This document shows positions 24,717 through 38,661 of a stretch of DNA of 64,000 nt, piece after piece. The DNA comes from Cloeon dipterum. Lineage: Eukaryota; Arthropoda; Insecta; Ephemeroptera; Baetidae. The position numbers were made by a program, and so were the translations under genes. Location: the NCBI RefSeq assembly GCF_949628265.1, contig NC_088787.1, forward strand, positions 9,600,501-9,664,500. Direction: 5' to 3'. The notes beneath the pieces are model-generated. The model saw only the letters and a program-made list of their open reading frames with translations. It had not been told where the DNA came from and searched no databases. The number at the start of each line of letters is the position of its first letter. Position 1 is the first letter of the stretch.

Positions 24717-26602
24717 TTTTCAAAATTCAACTCATCTTTAAATTGTCTTTTAACACCCATATGGATTCATTTAAATAGCGAAATAATACATAATTTATCA
24801 ACAGACTTCACAATTTAGTATTTTTTTAAAATAAATATTAAAAAAGGCTCCTAATTTCCATTGGGAGAGAGGAAAAAGTTGGATATAAATAATTTGATTG
24901 CCTCTCTCTAGGAAAAAAAATTAAAATTTTGAATTTAAGATATCTTTATTTCGTTTTAAATTCATTTCCAAATAAAAATCTAAAGCAACAACGAGCATGC
25001 CATTCAGGTAAACAATTTTCCAGGACGACAAAGCCATAATGAAGCAAATTTTAAATCTCGCCATCTCGTACGCCTTGCATTGAGAAGGAAACTGTGCCGC
25101 TGAACAGTTGTTCAGTGCGGGCTATAACGATTCGAAACTCAAAGCTTCCTGAGCACCCTGACGGCTTCCAAAGGGTCAAATTTCACATATTCTGAAAGCT
25201 CTCGATTTTGCCGTTCTAACGGTGTGCAAATCTTGCAAATCGAACCAATACAGAGCTCGTCAGGCGTCGCCAGGGTTTAAGTTTAGTTTAGTTTTTTCTT
25301 CACGTGATTAGCGTGACGTCAGCTTCAATTTGAGACCCATGATGAAAAACAGTGAGATCGGACAGTTTTACTATTGGGGAAAAAGTCCGTCGAACATTTG
25401 CTAGAAAGTGGCAAGTTCGAGATTGGACTTTTTTCCGCCGCACGAACGAATAACCGAGAAAAATAAATTATTGTTATTATCTATTTCAAACTTTTGAAAT
25501 TTCCAAAAAATATATTTATTTTGTCCAGATATGAAATTGATGAAATTTAAATGGCAGAATGTTATGAACAAGATACGACGTAAATTCAATGCGAAAAATA
25601 AAGTATACGACATATAAAATAAATAAAACATTAAAGTCTCATACTGGAAACTCAGAATTGCTAATTTAAAATTGTATTGTTGAAATTATACAAATTAAAC
25701 ACTACTGAGCAATGAGAATGCCTGCAAAGTTTCATTTTATAGATCCAATAAATAAATGTTAATATCGTTATCAATTTAACACAACGGTTTTTCATTTAAA
25801 CTTCGCACGCAGCTTTGGAAAAACACAAAAAAATTAACAGAGTTGAAATAGAGAGGAATGGTTTAAGCAAAACTAAAAACATCACAAAAATAAACGAAAA
25901 TAAGAAAAAAAATCAAATTGTTAGTCCATTCAAAATTGGACAAAAATTGTTTTAATAGTAAGAAGGAAATTAATTCCATTTGTCATTAAAAGAAAACTCT
26001 CTAACATGCATTGTTACTGCTCCCAGTTTTAGTTTGCATTGATCGTGTCCGGTGGAGAGAGAATGTGCAGCAGGAACAGAATAATATCTATTATATATTT
26101 TCGGTCAAGGGGGGTGAAACACGCGAGAGCAGTCGAGAGACGTGTCTGAAAAGCAAACACACTTCCGTCGGTGATAAATGGCGAGTCGGAGCCGAGTTGC
26201 AGCAGCCGGAAGGCACTCGCGAAACTGCCGCGCGCGCGTCTCTCAATACAAATTGCTCTTCAACAGGACACCGACCGAGAGAGAATTTCAAAGCGCCGGT
26301 TGCCCAGCGCTTGCACCGCGTTTAACGACGACTGACAAAAGTTTCTCTCGGCTTGCAGAGTTTGGTTCAGCTTTGGACCTCAATTAAATTTATTCGCAGG
26401 CCAAAAGTTTTGTGTGCAGTAATTTGAGGACCTTATCGATTCATTTTGCAAAGCAAAAAACTCGTTTTTTATTTGAAAGAACTATTTTTAACATAATGAA
26501 TTTTTCTTATAGGGAGTTTAGTGGTAGGAAAGGTAAGTGGATGTGGTTATCATTGAATAACTTATCGCACTTATTTTGATCAGTATGGATGAGTCGAATA
26601 AT
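24717..26602. other. Gene-free stretch
   Basis: No gene seen. CACGTG (about 25301) and TGACGTCA (25314-25321) lie close together. The patch 26030-26340 is GC-richer with overlapping chance frames. Confidence 0.35.
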
Positions 26603-26877
26603 CAGCGGGGGTCAGATGTGCATAAAATTGGTTCCCACTGCGCAGATCTAAGATGGCGTCTGAATGTGGGAAGCAAAAAGCTCTCTTTGGATTCCCGTAC
26701 GAGTGTCAAGAGTTTGTTTTTACGATCCAAAAGACATAATTAAGTACAAGTAATGCAAATTATGTCTCAATATTTACGAAAACTTGGTTCTTTTCGCGCA
26801 TTTTCACGTGACCGTTTTTTCGCGCCATACTCCACCGGACGCCATATCTGCGCGTTGCACGAATCTGGCCCCCACTG
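26603..26877 (+). mobile_element. hAT-like MITE, copy 2
   Basis: 275 bp with termini CAGCGGGGGTCAGATGTGC and GAATCTGGCCCCCACTG. The flanking 8-bp sequences CGAATAAT (26595-26602) and CAAATAAT (26878-26885) differ at one base, as expected for a slightly aged target duplication. The body matches copies at 13206 and 45494. This copy is the longest and closest to full length on its right side. Confidence 0.92.
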
Positions 26878-26885
26878 CAAATAAT

Positions 26886-29800
26886 TTCATTTGCCTGATT
26901 TCTGAACCCTGTCTGCTTCAATTAATATGTAAATATTTGATAACTTTAATTTTCCTGTGAATTAAATATTTTTAAATCATCTGTTTCATGATGCAATAAC
27001 TATATTTTAGTAATCTATATATGTAACTTACATGTACTTGTCGTTTAATTAATGCATTTATTAAACAATAGATACTATAGAATATAATTATTAAAAATTA
27101 ATACAGATTAAATAGGACTTATAAATAAATTCATAAACAAACTTTAATAATTATAAACTAAAATAATTTTTTAGGTTTTTAAATTGATTTGGTTTTCTTT
27201 TTTTAAATCAATTTATAAAATTATATAGCTTAAGTTATAGCAATTAAATTTTAGAATATTTTAATAACACTTTCTTACGAGTTAGAGGGTTTTATCCTAA
27301 CAGAATATTCAAATATTTTAAACTGTTTTTCACAGCAAAAGAGTCTGTTAGGTGCTGTTTATAGTACACAATTTACCATAATGATGACCATGGGTTGAAA
27401 AATGATTATTTTTAAAGTATAATTCGTAATTATTTACATGGTCTAAGTTGCGTTGTTTTCTTGGTTTAAATTTCGTTTGAGATATAAATAAATGTAAAAT
27501 CAAATATTAATTTTATGAAGAAGACTGATAAGTGATCAACAAAAATGGATATATTTTAATATAAATCCTATTAAGTTTTAATAAAGAGTGGAACAACAGA
27601 AGTTTCCAATTGATTGGTAATATTTTAATCCCTCTTAAAAATACAAATTATTGAACAGATAATATGTATATGTTTTTAAGTTAGGATTTTTAGTAGAGTT
27701 AAAGGTTTCAAGTGTTTTTTAAATTACTTAAATTCGTATAATTTGTGCCCATTTGATTGTCCTGTGATGATTGGATGAAGGTCAGCACAAAGTTGATCAT
27801 AAAAAACACGATACTCCTCAAAGGATAACAAATCAAAACATTATTCAAAATATTTTTTATCTCCTCATCTTATTATTTCTTGTTTCCTGTTGCTAAACAT
27901 GGAAGAAAATTTTGTGTACATCCGAAAATTACTCGAGAGATCCAATTTCCGGGCTTGTCGGCTCGCTGTGTAGCTTTTCATTGTTTTTACGCTTTCGCGT
28001 TTTCACTTTTTTTCCCGCACGGTGCTGCAGCGAGCCACGCGCGTCTTTATTTCTCTCTCTTTATGTTTTTTATGGCAGAAAAGAATTTATCTAGGCTGTG
28101 GCAGAGCGTCTCGCCAATGCGCAGGCATCCAATCCGGGGATAAAAATGCAAAACAAGCGCAAGCGGATAATGGGCGCGTGCAGATACCGAACCCAAGCGT
28201 TTTTCGCAAAGGGCGACTTGATTTATTGCCAACTTATGAAAAAATAGGCCCAGCGGATCGATTCAAAATTTATAGCGGTGCTTCAAGTAAGAGGATGCGA
28301 AAATGGAAATTAGAATCAATAGAAGATGTTTGGATCATAATTCGGTCCATACAGAAATTTTTTTGGTAAATAACTGATGAGGTTTAATCAGTTTTCATTC
28401 AAGTTTTCTGATCTTTTCTTTCCAGATGGGTTACCTCCTGAAATAGTGAACAACTCGTGCAAAATTCCGTTTCCAAATAACATCGCGAACGTACAACACG
28501 GGCGAACCAGGGTCTTTTTAAGCTTTCTATAAATTATTTTAATTTAACTTGAGTGATACGACTCTATTGTTATTAAATCTGTGACAAAGAGGCTTTGGTA
28601 ACGCTAAAATATCCATTCATTTAAATATTTTTCCTCTCAAATCAACAAGTTCAAAAGGAAAACCCTTATTTTGCTTCCGTAAATAAATTTCAGCTTCATG
28701 AAGAAGTAAACCCTCTATTCAAAACTAGAAAACTCGCTTTCCAGCTCTCTATAATAGAGAAAAACTGTTTTTATGTAGTTCTTTTCCATTCAGCCAGGCC
28801 AATTATCTATCTCATTTTTGCTTTATTGCGAGTTCTATCTGATCTTCTTTGTGAAATGCGCGCTCGTTTCATATTATACGTTTCAAATACAGCAGAAACT
28901 TTTTATCAAGGCGGCTTCTTTAACTGTTGCGCAAAGGCAACGGTGTATTTGAATAGGCGTCGCCTGCAGTACGGAGACTGGAGAGTAACGCTCAGAGGAG
29001 CAATTATTACAGCAGAAAACTCTAGTATTCTCTTTCTCGTCGCCTCTGGCCAGAAATTCTATTGTCTTTCTTCAAAGAGACCCTCAGATGGATAATTTTT
29101 GTCACCATTTTGCCCATTTTGTAATTTAAACAAATTGTTTGGATAGCTTTTGAGAGTAAAACTGATTTTATTATATTTTGGGATTAAATATTGAACTCCA
29201 AAAGTTAACTGTCACAGGGGGTTCTAAACAAAAGAAAATAACAAGTGTACCTTAAACTGCATGATTTTTCAATTACAAGGGCGTTTTGCATCAATTGTTC
29301 CAAAAAATGTTTTCGTTTAACCAGATTATAGTTGAAAAACTAAAGTTACCACACCGCCAAGGTGAATTACCCCGTTACGAGTGGCTTGCGAGATATTTGC
29401 AGACGTTTTGATATGCCAACAATAGCGATTACCACCTTCGGCCAATTGCTGTGCCAGCCACGGTGAATGCCAGGAACCTCGCTGACAATCGGTTGAATTT
29501 TAATTTTTTATTAATTGTTGTGCAATTTTTGTAACACTAAAATTTGTGTTTCATCGTACACAGCAAAATAAAATAAGGTCCGCAATCCTCCACCTCATGG
29601 ATAATCAAATCACTTTATTTAAACTAAAAATAATTTTGTTAATTAATTTAAATTTTAATAACAGTTTGTTTAGTACTATAGAACAACAATTTAGTTTACA
29701 ATTTAATATTTAAAATTTAAATATGTAGGAAGTTCAATTTCTCTTTCATTATAATTAAAAAATTTATTAAATATATTTTTAAATAATTAAAAATTTGCGC

Positions 29801-32800
29801 ATTTATAATACCAAATTGCAAGTTATTAAAAAATTTTATTAAAAATATAATAAGTCTGACTCGTAAAATATTGTCGGTAAAATTAATCACTAAAGACCTG
29901 TCTATCTGATTCTACAGTATTATAAACATCACAAAATAAGTAAATTAATAATTAAAATCATATTCATCAATGAATAAGCCTCAAATCCTCAGTTAATAAA
30001 TTTTTCACAAATTTACAAAATTTTGCAACATAATATAGTCTTTGATTTACAGGTAAAAATATAAAATTTATACTCTAATTGAATATTTTATGTATTTTAA
30101 TTTATTATTTAACAGTTAACATGAGTCTTAAATTGATTGTTAGTAAGCGAGGTTAAAAGCTATGAAATTTTGCGGACGCCTAGTTCCAGATGCCATCTAG
30201 AGGAGAAATGGAGAACTGTCAGAGTGGCGATAGAGTGTATAAATTCTCTCGAAGCGCTCTAATTGACTGCAAAGCTTGCTCCTCCGCGTGGACTAATAAT
30301 TTCAATGCATCAAGACGTAAACTTGGTTCAAAAGTCTCATTATCACAATCTGTGTTGCACAACATTATTTATGCTCAAGCAAATTAACCGCCAGAAGATT
30401 TCCGTATTAAACCTGTTTAATATATAGAATCTTAAAAATTTTAGTTTTTCTAATAAAAAGAAAAATGTATCACTTATAAATTTGGACATTTCTAGCACCT
30501 ATGCATGACGAACTCTATTTTATCTCAATTATCTATGAAAATAAATCCTGAAAATAACATGAGATTGAATTTTTTGCAAAAACTAATTCACAAAATGCAC
30601 TAAATTATCGCATTAACTGAATCTGATGTAAAAATTGAAGAAATAATTTAATAATTCATTAGCAATTTGCATTTTTTTAATTAAACCTCACAAGTAGATA
30701 ATATACATTTACCGTTAGAATTGTAGTATTGAGAATCGAAGCAGTTTGTAATATTATTTATGCCTCGGGAGCTGCACATGATCTTGCTGAAACCGTGTTG
30801 CAAATAATGCTGAGAGATTGCAAGTTTTTCTATGGCGCCGAGAAAGGACAGCGATTGTGATTTCGAATGACGCGGCAAACGTGACGTGAAGTATCAAACA
30901 ATGACAAACAAAGCGTGAAAAGAACGAGACAGAGGGAGAGAGAGAAATTTTGGTACCGTTGGGACACATTGTAAAACCGACCTACAATGTCCCGCGAATA
31001 AAACCAACATGTGGTACGTGAAAAGAAATATTTTATTTCCTCCACGTCAAGTCATAAAAACGAGTAGGAGCTGCATGCTCTTAAACTTGTCTAGTTTCGG
31101 CGGAGAAAATTGAAGAGTGCTCGCGCGGTGATGATACTTTTTCGCTTTTTCGCTCAAGGTGCCCTTTCAAAGAAAAATATTATATACCCTTGAATTTTGG
31201 GCAACGCAGTGGATGAGTTGCATCTTTTCAAGGAGTCGCCTGTCAACTTTGCGATGAAAAGGCTTTTGGATAATCTTATTCAGCCTGTGAAACGTTATCT
31301 GAGTGATTTTATATTTAGAAAATTCATTAGGCAATCTCGCAAAAATGTAATCTTTTGACAAAGACTTGATTTTGGCCAAGCCAAAGAAATTTATTTGACG
31401 TTACTATATTTATAAGGAATAAATCAAATAAAACACACAATGCTCTGCGGCTGCATGGTTTGACCTACGAAACCAAATTCATACCACAGTATTAGCTGCA
31501 GAGAATTCTAAATTGCCATAAACATCCGGGTGTACTCATTACTGAGAAAATTTGAAAGAGTAAACGAAGTGACGAGATCGTGTAAACGCCGCCACCTGCC
31601 CTTCCTGCTATTTCTCCATCCGCCTCGCAAAAATTCACAAGCTCCAAATGCCTTCCTTTGAAAAGAAATATGAATGGGTTATTTAAAAGAGTGAAATTCT
31701 GTTTCTTCTAACAGAATATTCTAGAAAGAAAAATTCCCTTGTGTCTACTTGATGGCTGCAAAACTTCTGTACTATTTATAAGATTTAGATTTATTGAAGA
31801 TCAGCACGGTGTAGCCTTACCCCATACATCAACACAACCAAAAATATATTAAAATAATAAGAAATAAATACTATTTGGATACAGACGGAAAATCAATCTG
31901 TCAATTAGGTAATGAGAAAAACATAGTTGATTGACTTTTTGTCATGTTTTAGTTTTTTAGGCAGTGCCATACGAAAAATCAATTTGCTTTTTTAATAAAT
32001 TTTTTAGTTGTAAAAGGGAACAGCATTCCATTTTGCATCCTATTAAAATAAATCTAAAATTATTTAATTGATTGGAAACTAATGGTGACCGTTCAATCCA
32101 GATAGTTTCTTTTAAAGTCTTGACTAGCTGAACAAATCAAATTAATCGTTTAGAAAGTGCCTGCTGGAAAATATCCATTTTTGCTAGTGATATTTAAAAT
32201 CACTTCAGATCCAAAATAAAATCAACATTGCAACTCGAAGAAGTAAGTTTAGTAATTAAAATGAACTTTGAAAACGAACAGATGATATTATAATTTACGC
32301 GAGAAAAAAGTAAAATGTTATGGTTCTAAAAATAGCATCGTTTTATCATTTTAACCTCCTTCAAATGAATCATTTTAAAGGTCACAGTGGGAACACTGTC
32401 TGTTACTGTTCATCTTACATCCTGTTGGATTAAAATTGGATTGTCAGTCTCGCGAAATCTCTGTCTGCTACGCGTATAAAGATGCCCTTTAAAGAAATTT
32501 CGACATTTTCAAATTAATACAGGAGCTATGGAGATTATTACTAACAGTTCAGAGGGCAAGGAAAAAAATCAGTGCAGCACGTTTGTCAAATGAAGCGTGA
32601 AATTAGATCGCATGAAAAAAGATTAATTTATTTTATAGTTTTTTTTAACATTTTGAACACGTTCTGAGGGTATTAATAGAACAAAAACATTTATGATTTA
32701 TGAAATTCCAACTAATCTAATGGCTCACCTCTGCACGGATTAATTCTGGATGAATTCGTCACTTGTTTTATCTTTATGATTGTTGAGTAACTTCAGACGT

Positions 32801-34516
32801 TTTCAATAATCACTCAATCAGAATTCTCGGCAGCTAAGAATTATTTTTGGAGGTAAAAATTACTGCTGATTAGGTCTGAGGGACCGAAACAGCCACTGTA
32901 CAGTGCAAGAGTATATATTATTTAAATTCTACCTTTGAAATATCCTGAATTAATTCAATAATTTTAAATTGAATAAAAATTCCCTGTGTTTATTGCCTGT
33001 TCTCAGGAAAAAAACTTTACTGTATTTATGTAATATTTATTAAGATGAGATAAAATCAAGTGGCATTACATCTCTGTCTTCCTTGCAAAGAGATTGTTAA
33101 GCAGAAATAAATCAAATCTAATTGCGCAAAGGGTCGTGAAATATTAAAATGAAGAAATACGTATTGCGACGCAGAGCGCGGTGAAGAAGATTATGAACCC
33201 ACGCGCAGGAACGGAACAATTTTTCGCACGATGCGAACCTCCCAGCAGTGTCATTGACGACGATAGTCCATTGTTTCGCGGTACAGCAGGTTCAAAGACT
33301 GCTCATTTCGATTACACCGATGTTGACACCAATCCTTAATTGAGCTGCGCGCATTATCTTTCACGAAACCTTGATATACAGCCAAGTGAATCAAAGGGCA
33401 GGAAGAAAAATTAATTATACCGTCGAGTGCTACCTTGCTCGTGAAAAATATCCTTTCACTACTTGAAATTGTTGTGAAAAAAATTTGTGGGATTACCAAC
33501 CAATAAACCTTGAAAAATTTAATAATAATAATAGGTTAAATAAATGTGGTCTGTTTTTTTTAGTTAAATTTAACATTTCGAATTTTGTGTTTAAATCAGG
33601 GATGGAATAATATTGGAGATAATTTTTAGTACGTTCTCGCATTAAACATCAGCTTCAGACCGCGTACGAAGGGATTTTCTTTTAAATATATTAAGTTTTC
33701 TTGTAGGAATGATTCAGATAACGAGATAACTCTTAATTTAATTTCGACAATAAATAATTTAGAATTTTCTTTCCCTAAGATCTTCATAAATTGATATTTA
33801 CTGACTCTCTAAGCTCAACAGAATCACAGAATCGTTAAAAATCTGTTATTTGATTGCAATTGAGATTTTGACAAAGCTCCGATCAAACAATCTATCTGGA
33901 AATCGTCATTTAGTAGGAGTATCCTAGATAACACAAATTTTATCAAGATCGTTGTGTTCCCCCAATAAAAAATGTATTTATTATAATTCATTTTAAATTT
34001 ATATTTCATATCTTTAAAAAAGAAGAAAATTAAACGCGTGAATTTCAATCTATTAAAGTTGAACACTTAAATTTAAAATAGATTATTTACACAACTAAAT
34101 TGGTCCAAACGAAAAATGCATCCTTCTAGTGTTATTCATCCCTAATCAGTATGTCTTGGACACAATTTTGGATACTAACACAAAAAATACTGAAGAGTTA
34201 ATCAAAATATTAACAAATGTTCCGTCACTTTAGATGACTGTCGTGTGAGTTTTAAACTATTTATAAAATTTGACTTGGCAATTAATTTGCAAATTTAGGA
34301 GGTTACGAGCGAAATAGACTATTATAAATTCGGCTCAAAAATCTTAATATCGTGTAATCTAAATTGTGCACATTAGTGAGTGAGACGCACAGAAATAAAA
34401 TATTCTAAAATTCCTAACTAATGGAGCAAATTAATCAATAATTTAAAGTTTCTAATCGCCAGATGTTTTGGTGGTGAAATTATTCAGTCTCATCTGTTCA
34501 TTCGAGCACTTCCTCG
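26886..34516. other. Long gene-free stretch
   Basis: 7.6 kb of very AT-rich sequence with short chance frames. GC-richer patches at about 27940-28200, 28840-29040 and 30750-31110 contain no splice-bounded frame I can connect to a family. No tRNA or other RNA gene was recognised. Confidence 0.4.
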
Positions 34517-34965
34517 TTTTTTTTTTTTTTTTTTTTTTTTTTTGCTCATTTTATCCCTGTCCGAGGACCGGAGGACCGGGAAGGGCGCGCACTGCACTAG
34601 CACGAATGCTGAAACCCGGGTCCCAATAACACCGCGAACGGATAACATGGGCGCACCAGGCCGCACAGGGACCCAGCCCACTCAAGGGCCACTTGCCTCC
34701 GCACCGAGGACTGCATTGAAACGCTAGACATTCGTCCCGTGAAGCCAAATCACGCATGCTGGAAAGGTGCAAACCAGCAAGTAGCGAGTCGGCGCCGGTG
34801 CGCCTCCCAGCCCGTTGAGCAATTTGAGCAATTCGAGTAACTAAACTAACCACTTTTTGCCATTTCTGACATTGGGTAGCCAGTATTAGATCTCCGAACT
34901 GCTCAAATACCTCACATTGCTTTGACACTCCTGAGAGTGCCTTAACAATGCGAGCCAACGGGCTC
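34517..34965 (-). repeat. GC-rich SINE-like retroposed repeat, copy 2
   Basis: On the minus strand this runs from about 34965 to 34544 and ends in GAGC plus 27 A residues (poly(T) at 34517-34543 on +). It is a near-identical copy of 9202-9622. The intact poly(A) suggests a recent insertion. A minus-strand frame of 146 codons spans almost the whole element and is in the same register as in copy 1 over the shared part. I regard it as a SINE or processed retroposon; no source RNA was recognised. Confidence 0.8.
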
Positions 34966-37506
34966 GTTTCCCTCGCAAAAAAAGCGAACAACGAAACCGA
35001 GAGCGTTAAAAATTGAGCTGCCTCTCGTGTTCTGGTAATTAAGTCAGCGTTTCATTTGCCAAGCTCTGCTTCGCTTGGCAAACAACTAACGTCGGCGGCG
35101 GCGGCGCGAACGCGCGAATAGTGTGTCGGCGGTTGCATAACTCGCGTCTTTCATGAAATAAATGCACATTCAAGCGTACACGCAATTGAATTGTCGGCTA
35201 GCTGCACCGACAGACACACAAACACACACACTCCGCTTTCTCTCGGAAAAATAGAACGTTGGCCAAGTCGCGGGGACCTTGAGACCATCCTTTTAAATGG
35301 AAAAGCAGCTCTGATTTGATTATTAATAGAAAACCATAAAGCAATCCTCCATGCTCCTTTTACCGAGTCGGTTTAATGTAACGCTGCATGACAGTTATAT
35401 AATTCATCGAATTTTGGTATAAAATTATTCCTAAAATAACATTTAGAGATTTCCTTTCTTTTTCGCACGGATGAGAGTTACAGAAGAACGCATTCATGTT
35501 TGAAATGGCTTCACTCTGAATAAAACCGGAAATTTTATCGTGAGAACAATCTGCGAACTGCGCTCGTGCAGTTTCCTGTTTTATTACCTAGAACTCTCGA
35601 TTTTTTAAACCAGACTCTTATTTTTTCTCACGTTTCCTCTCGAGTTGCAGTAAGTGAACATGATCTCAATTCCAAATCAGTCAGAATTGAGAGAGAAAAA
35701 TTGTTTACCGCCTGAGAGAGGAATGGTGAATGTATGTCGTTCGCAAACAAACAAGAAAAATGTAATTTATTTTTAGCCTTGATAGAAATGTTCAAATTGC
35801 AATATATTCAGATATTTCTTGACTACTTTGACGCAATAAGTACTTCCTAGTGAAAAGATTGGCCGGCATAGACCTTCAACGGTGTCGAGAGACGGATTTA
35901 GCAGCTACATGAACAACGAAATTATTCATTAAACGATGAGCGGTGTTGGCGCCGATCGGAAAGGGAGACTCGTCACAATGTTAGATAAGGTCAACGCCGG
36001 CAAGGCGAGCCAAAATCGTATCTAAATTCGTTATTCAGACGCAGTCAAAATTTGATATTTCTAGAATGACTCCAAATTCAAGATCACTTGAACGATTAAA
36101 TTTAATTATCCAGAACAGCAAAGCTGAAATGCGTATAATATTTCCGGAAAAAAATCATATTTCAATCCTTATTACAGAAAAAATGAATTAAATTCATCTG
36201 GAATTTTGATTAATGTTAATTAAAATGGCCATTCGCTTTGCACATGTGTAAGCACATGAGTTGAAGACTTTGACCCTTCATTTTACACAATGCACGACGG
36301 TGCTTGTCGAAAGGTTGCTGATAAAATTGTTTTCGAGATTTTCAACGACAGATTTTCTCCTTGATAAACCCACGGAGGCATCCGTGATTAACATGGACTC
36401 GTTTCAAAATAACTGCACTGTGCTTTTAGGTGATAAGAACATCGAGTTGATCAAGGTCAGAAATCGAGGCTCTTGAAAATGTGCAGGATGAAAACGCAAG
36501 AATATAATTAATTCCAAACTCTCCCGCCACTTCTAAGTACAAATATTGATTTTTTATTCAAATAAGTGCACTATATTTATGATTACATAGCTGTCAAGTG
36601 TTATCGCATTTATCTAGAAATTTGCAATTTTATTATTTATCTTTATTTGGCGCCTGTATGCAGCAAAACCAGTCTATGTTAGATTTTCTGGTATTTTTTT
36701 ACGAATGAAATTTTTTAATTTCAAATTTGAAAATCTAGTCGCAGATTTTTTTGCTGGGCGATTTGTCCGAGTTTAAATGATGGAGCAAGAATTGTGTGTC
36801 GTTGAATGGTGTTTGCTTCTTGTTGGCTATGGTTGCCAGAATCCAGAATTCATTTATTTGTAATTATTCCTTAAATCAACTCCACGGATTGTTGGCATTA
36901 ATTTTTGTTGAAAATATAGACTTAGAAATTATCATGACTTCAGAACAAATTTATTTGTTTTGTTAAAATTAATATGTATGTATTAACTAAATAAAATATT
37001 ATTTCAATAAATGTAACGTTGATATATTATTTTTATTATTTTGTATTAAATGAATTGATTTAAAGCCAAATGGTATTTAAATATATTAAAAATTAAATAT
37101 AAAAATTAATTAAATTTTGGCTATTTTAATATAAGATTTATAATTTATTTAAAATGTAAAGTAGCTTTTTAATAATTTAAATAATAAGTTACGAGGTATA
37201 GTCTTATTAGAGGAGTGGTTAAGTTGAATTCCAATATTTCATAATCAAATATATTGCATTTTGTTTCTACAGGACACCTTACCTACAATTCAATATCCAG
37301 AAAAAGTTAGCAAATTAATTGTCCCCTACTATAAATCCTAAATAATGCTATTTGTTAATAAGGAGTTAGCCGAAAACCATCTGAGAGATATCGATGAGAG
37401 AAATCGAAATCAGCTACTCATGGAAATTGTGCAAATTTTTAACTAAATTACTAAAATCAATATTAACTGAAGCAATGTCTACTCTTGATCGAGGAGTTTA
37501 CTTTAA
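34966..37506. other. Gene-free stretch
   Basis: GC-rich patch 35040-35280 (GGCGGCGGCGGCG run near 35094) without exon signals; the rest is AT-rich. A relic of the TTAA-MITE core lies at about 37380-37420. Confidence 0.35.
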
Positions 37507-37877
37507 AAAGAGGATTTACACTGCAAAATCCTGGGAATTCCTTGTTACCAATGCATGAACTCATCCCTCAAAAATCAGTTCAAGCCAAAATTGACTTTTC
37601 AAATAGTGAGGACTGTCTCCTTACTTGAAATCTGATTTTATTTCAAAACAAAGAGTTTCTCTACAAGGTTTCATACACTGTTGGACAGATCTCGAGGAGA
37701 GGAATCTAAATCTGCCAAAAAATGTGGTCAATCTGTGTAAATTTTGGAGAAAATTTGAAAAATTGGAATTTCTACAGTAGCAAGGTCCTTTTTTGATTGT
37801 TGCAAATTGTAGAACAAATTATTTATCGACCGACTACTTATTGCATCCAACAATTCAAATAATTTTCCATTGTTGCC
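37507..37877 (+). mobile_element. TTAA-flanked MITE, copy 2
   Basis: Starts after TTAA (37503-37506) as AAAGAGGATTTACACTGC and is homologous to copies 1, 3 and 4, with the core GTTGGACAGATCTCGAGGAG. The right terminus is eroded; a TTAA at 37878-37881 marks its probable edge. It lies 30 bp from copy 3 in the same orientation. Confidence 0.75.
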
Positions 37878-37906
37878 TTAAATCAGTCTCTTCCTTTTAC
37901 CATTAA

Positions 37907-38330
37907 AGAGGATTGATACTGGAAAAGCTTGGAAAATGCTTGTTGCCAATGCATAAACTCATCCCTTAGGATTCAGTTAAAGCCTAAATTGACATAAGGA
38001 GCACTAATTTTTTGGCTGGAAAGTTACCGTGCTTTTCAAATGGTAATGGCTGCCTCCTTACTTGAAATCCGATTTAATTTCAAAACCAAGAGTTTCCCCA
38101 ATAAGGGGCATACACCGTTGAACAGATCTCGTCGAGAGGAATCGGAATATGCCAAGAAAATATGTTCGAGCACTGTAAATTTTGGAGAAAATTGGCAAAA
38201 TTTGAATTTTTATTGTAGGAAGGTCATTTTTTTATTATTGCAAATTGTTGAACAAATTGTTTATCGATCAATTGTTTATGGTATCCAACAATTTAAATAA
38301 TTTTCAATTGTTGCCCAGTATCATTCCACT
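37907..38330 (+). mobile_element. TTAA-flanked MITE, copy 3
   Basis: 424 bp between TTAA 37903-37906 and TTAA 38331-38334. The termini AGAGGATTGATACTGG and CCAGTATCATTCCACT are inverted repeats of each other. It is more than 90 percent similar by eye to copy 4 in ABCD intron 9. It sits immediately upstream of the GC-rich leader of the ABCD gene. Confidence 0.9.
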
Positions 38331-38334
38331 TTAA

Positions 38335-38661
38335 TCTCTAATTTCCTTTCTCATTTACAATTTAATTAAAAGAATATTGGGGCAGGCGGCAACCCTAGGC
38401 TGGGGCCCCTCTTTAGGCAGGCAGGCGGCGGCGGCGCCCCTCCTCTGGCGTTCGGCTGGTCGGTCGGTCGGTGCTGGTGCTCGCGGGCAGCGGGCGAGCA
38501 GCAAGTCGCGCGGCTCGCGGTGCGTGAGTGTGAGTCAGTGATCAGAGCGCGAGCGAGCGACTGAGCGACCGAGCGGAATAGCGGCGACGAGCATGGCGTC
38601 GACGACGGTCTGAGATCAGCAGAGCGAGCAACACCCAGCCAGCCACAAACCAAACGTCACG
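38335..38661 (+). promoter_or_regulatory. GC-rich promoter and 5' leader of the ABCD gene
   Basis: Base composition changes sharply near 38375 from AT-rich to GC-rich with many CpG, and stays so through the first exon. No TATA box is visible, so a dispersed CpG-type promoter is likely. The transcription start cannot be placed from sequence. Confidence 0.5.

Noticed and set aside
34551..34991. 146-codon minus-strand frame as a gene
   Set aside because: It lies in a multi-copy repeat with poly(A); the other copy has a stop. Reported as a repeat only.
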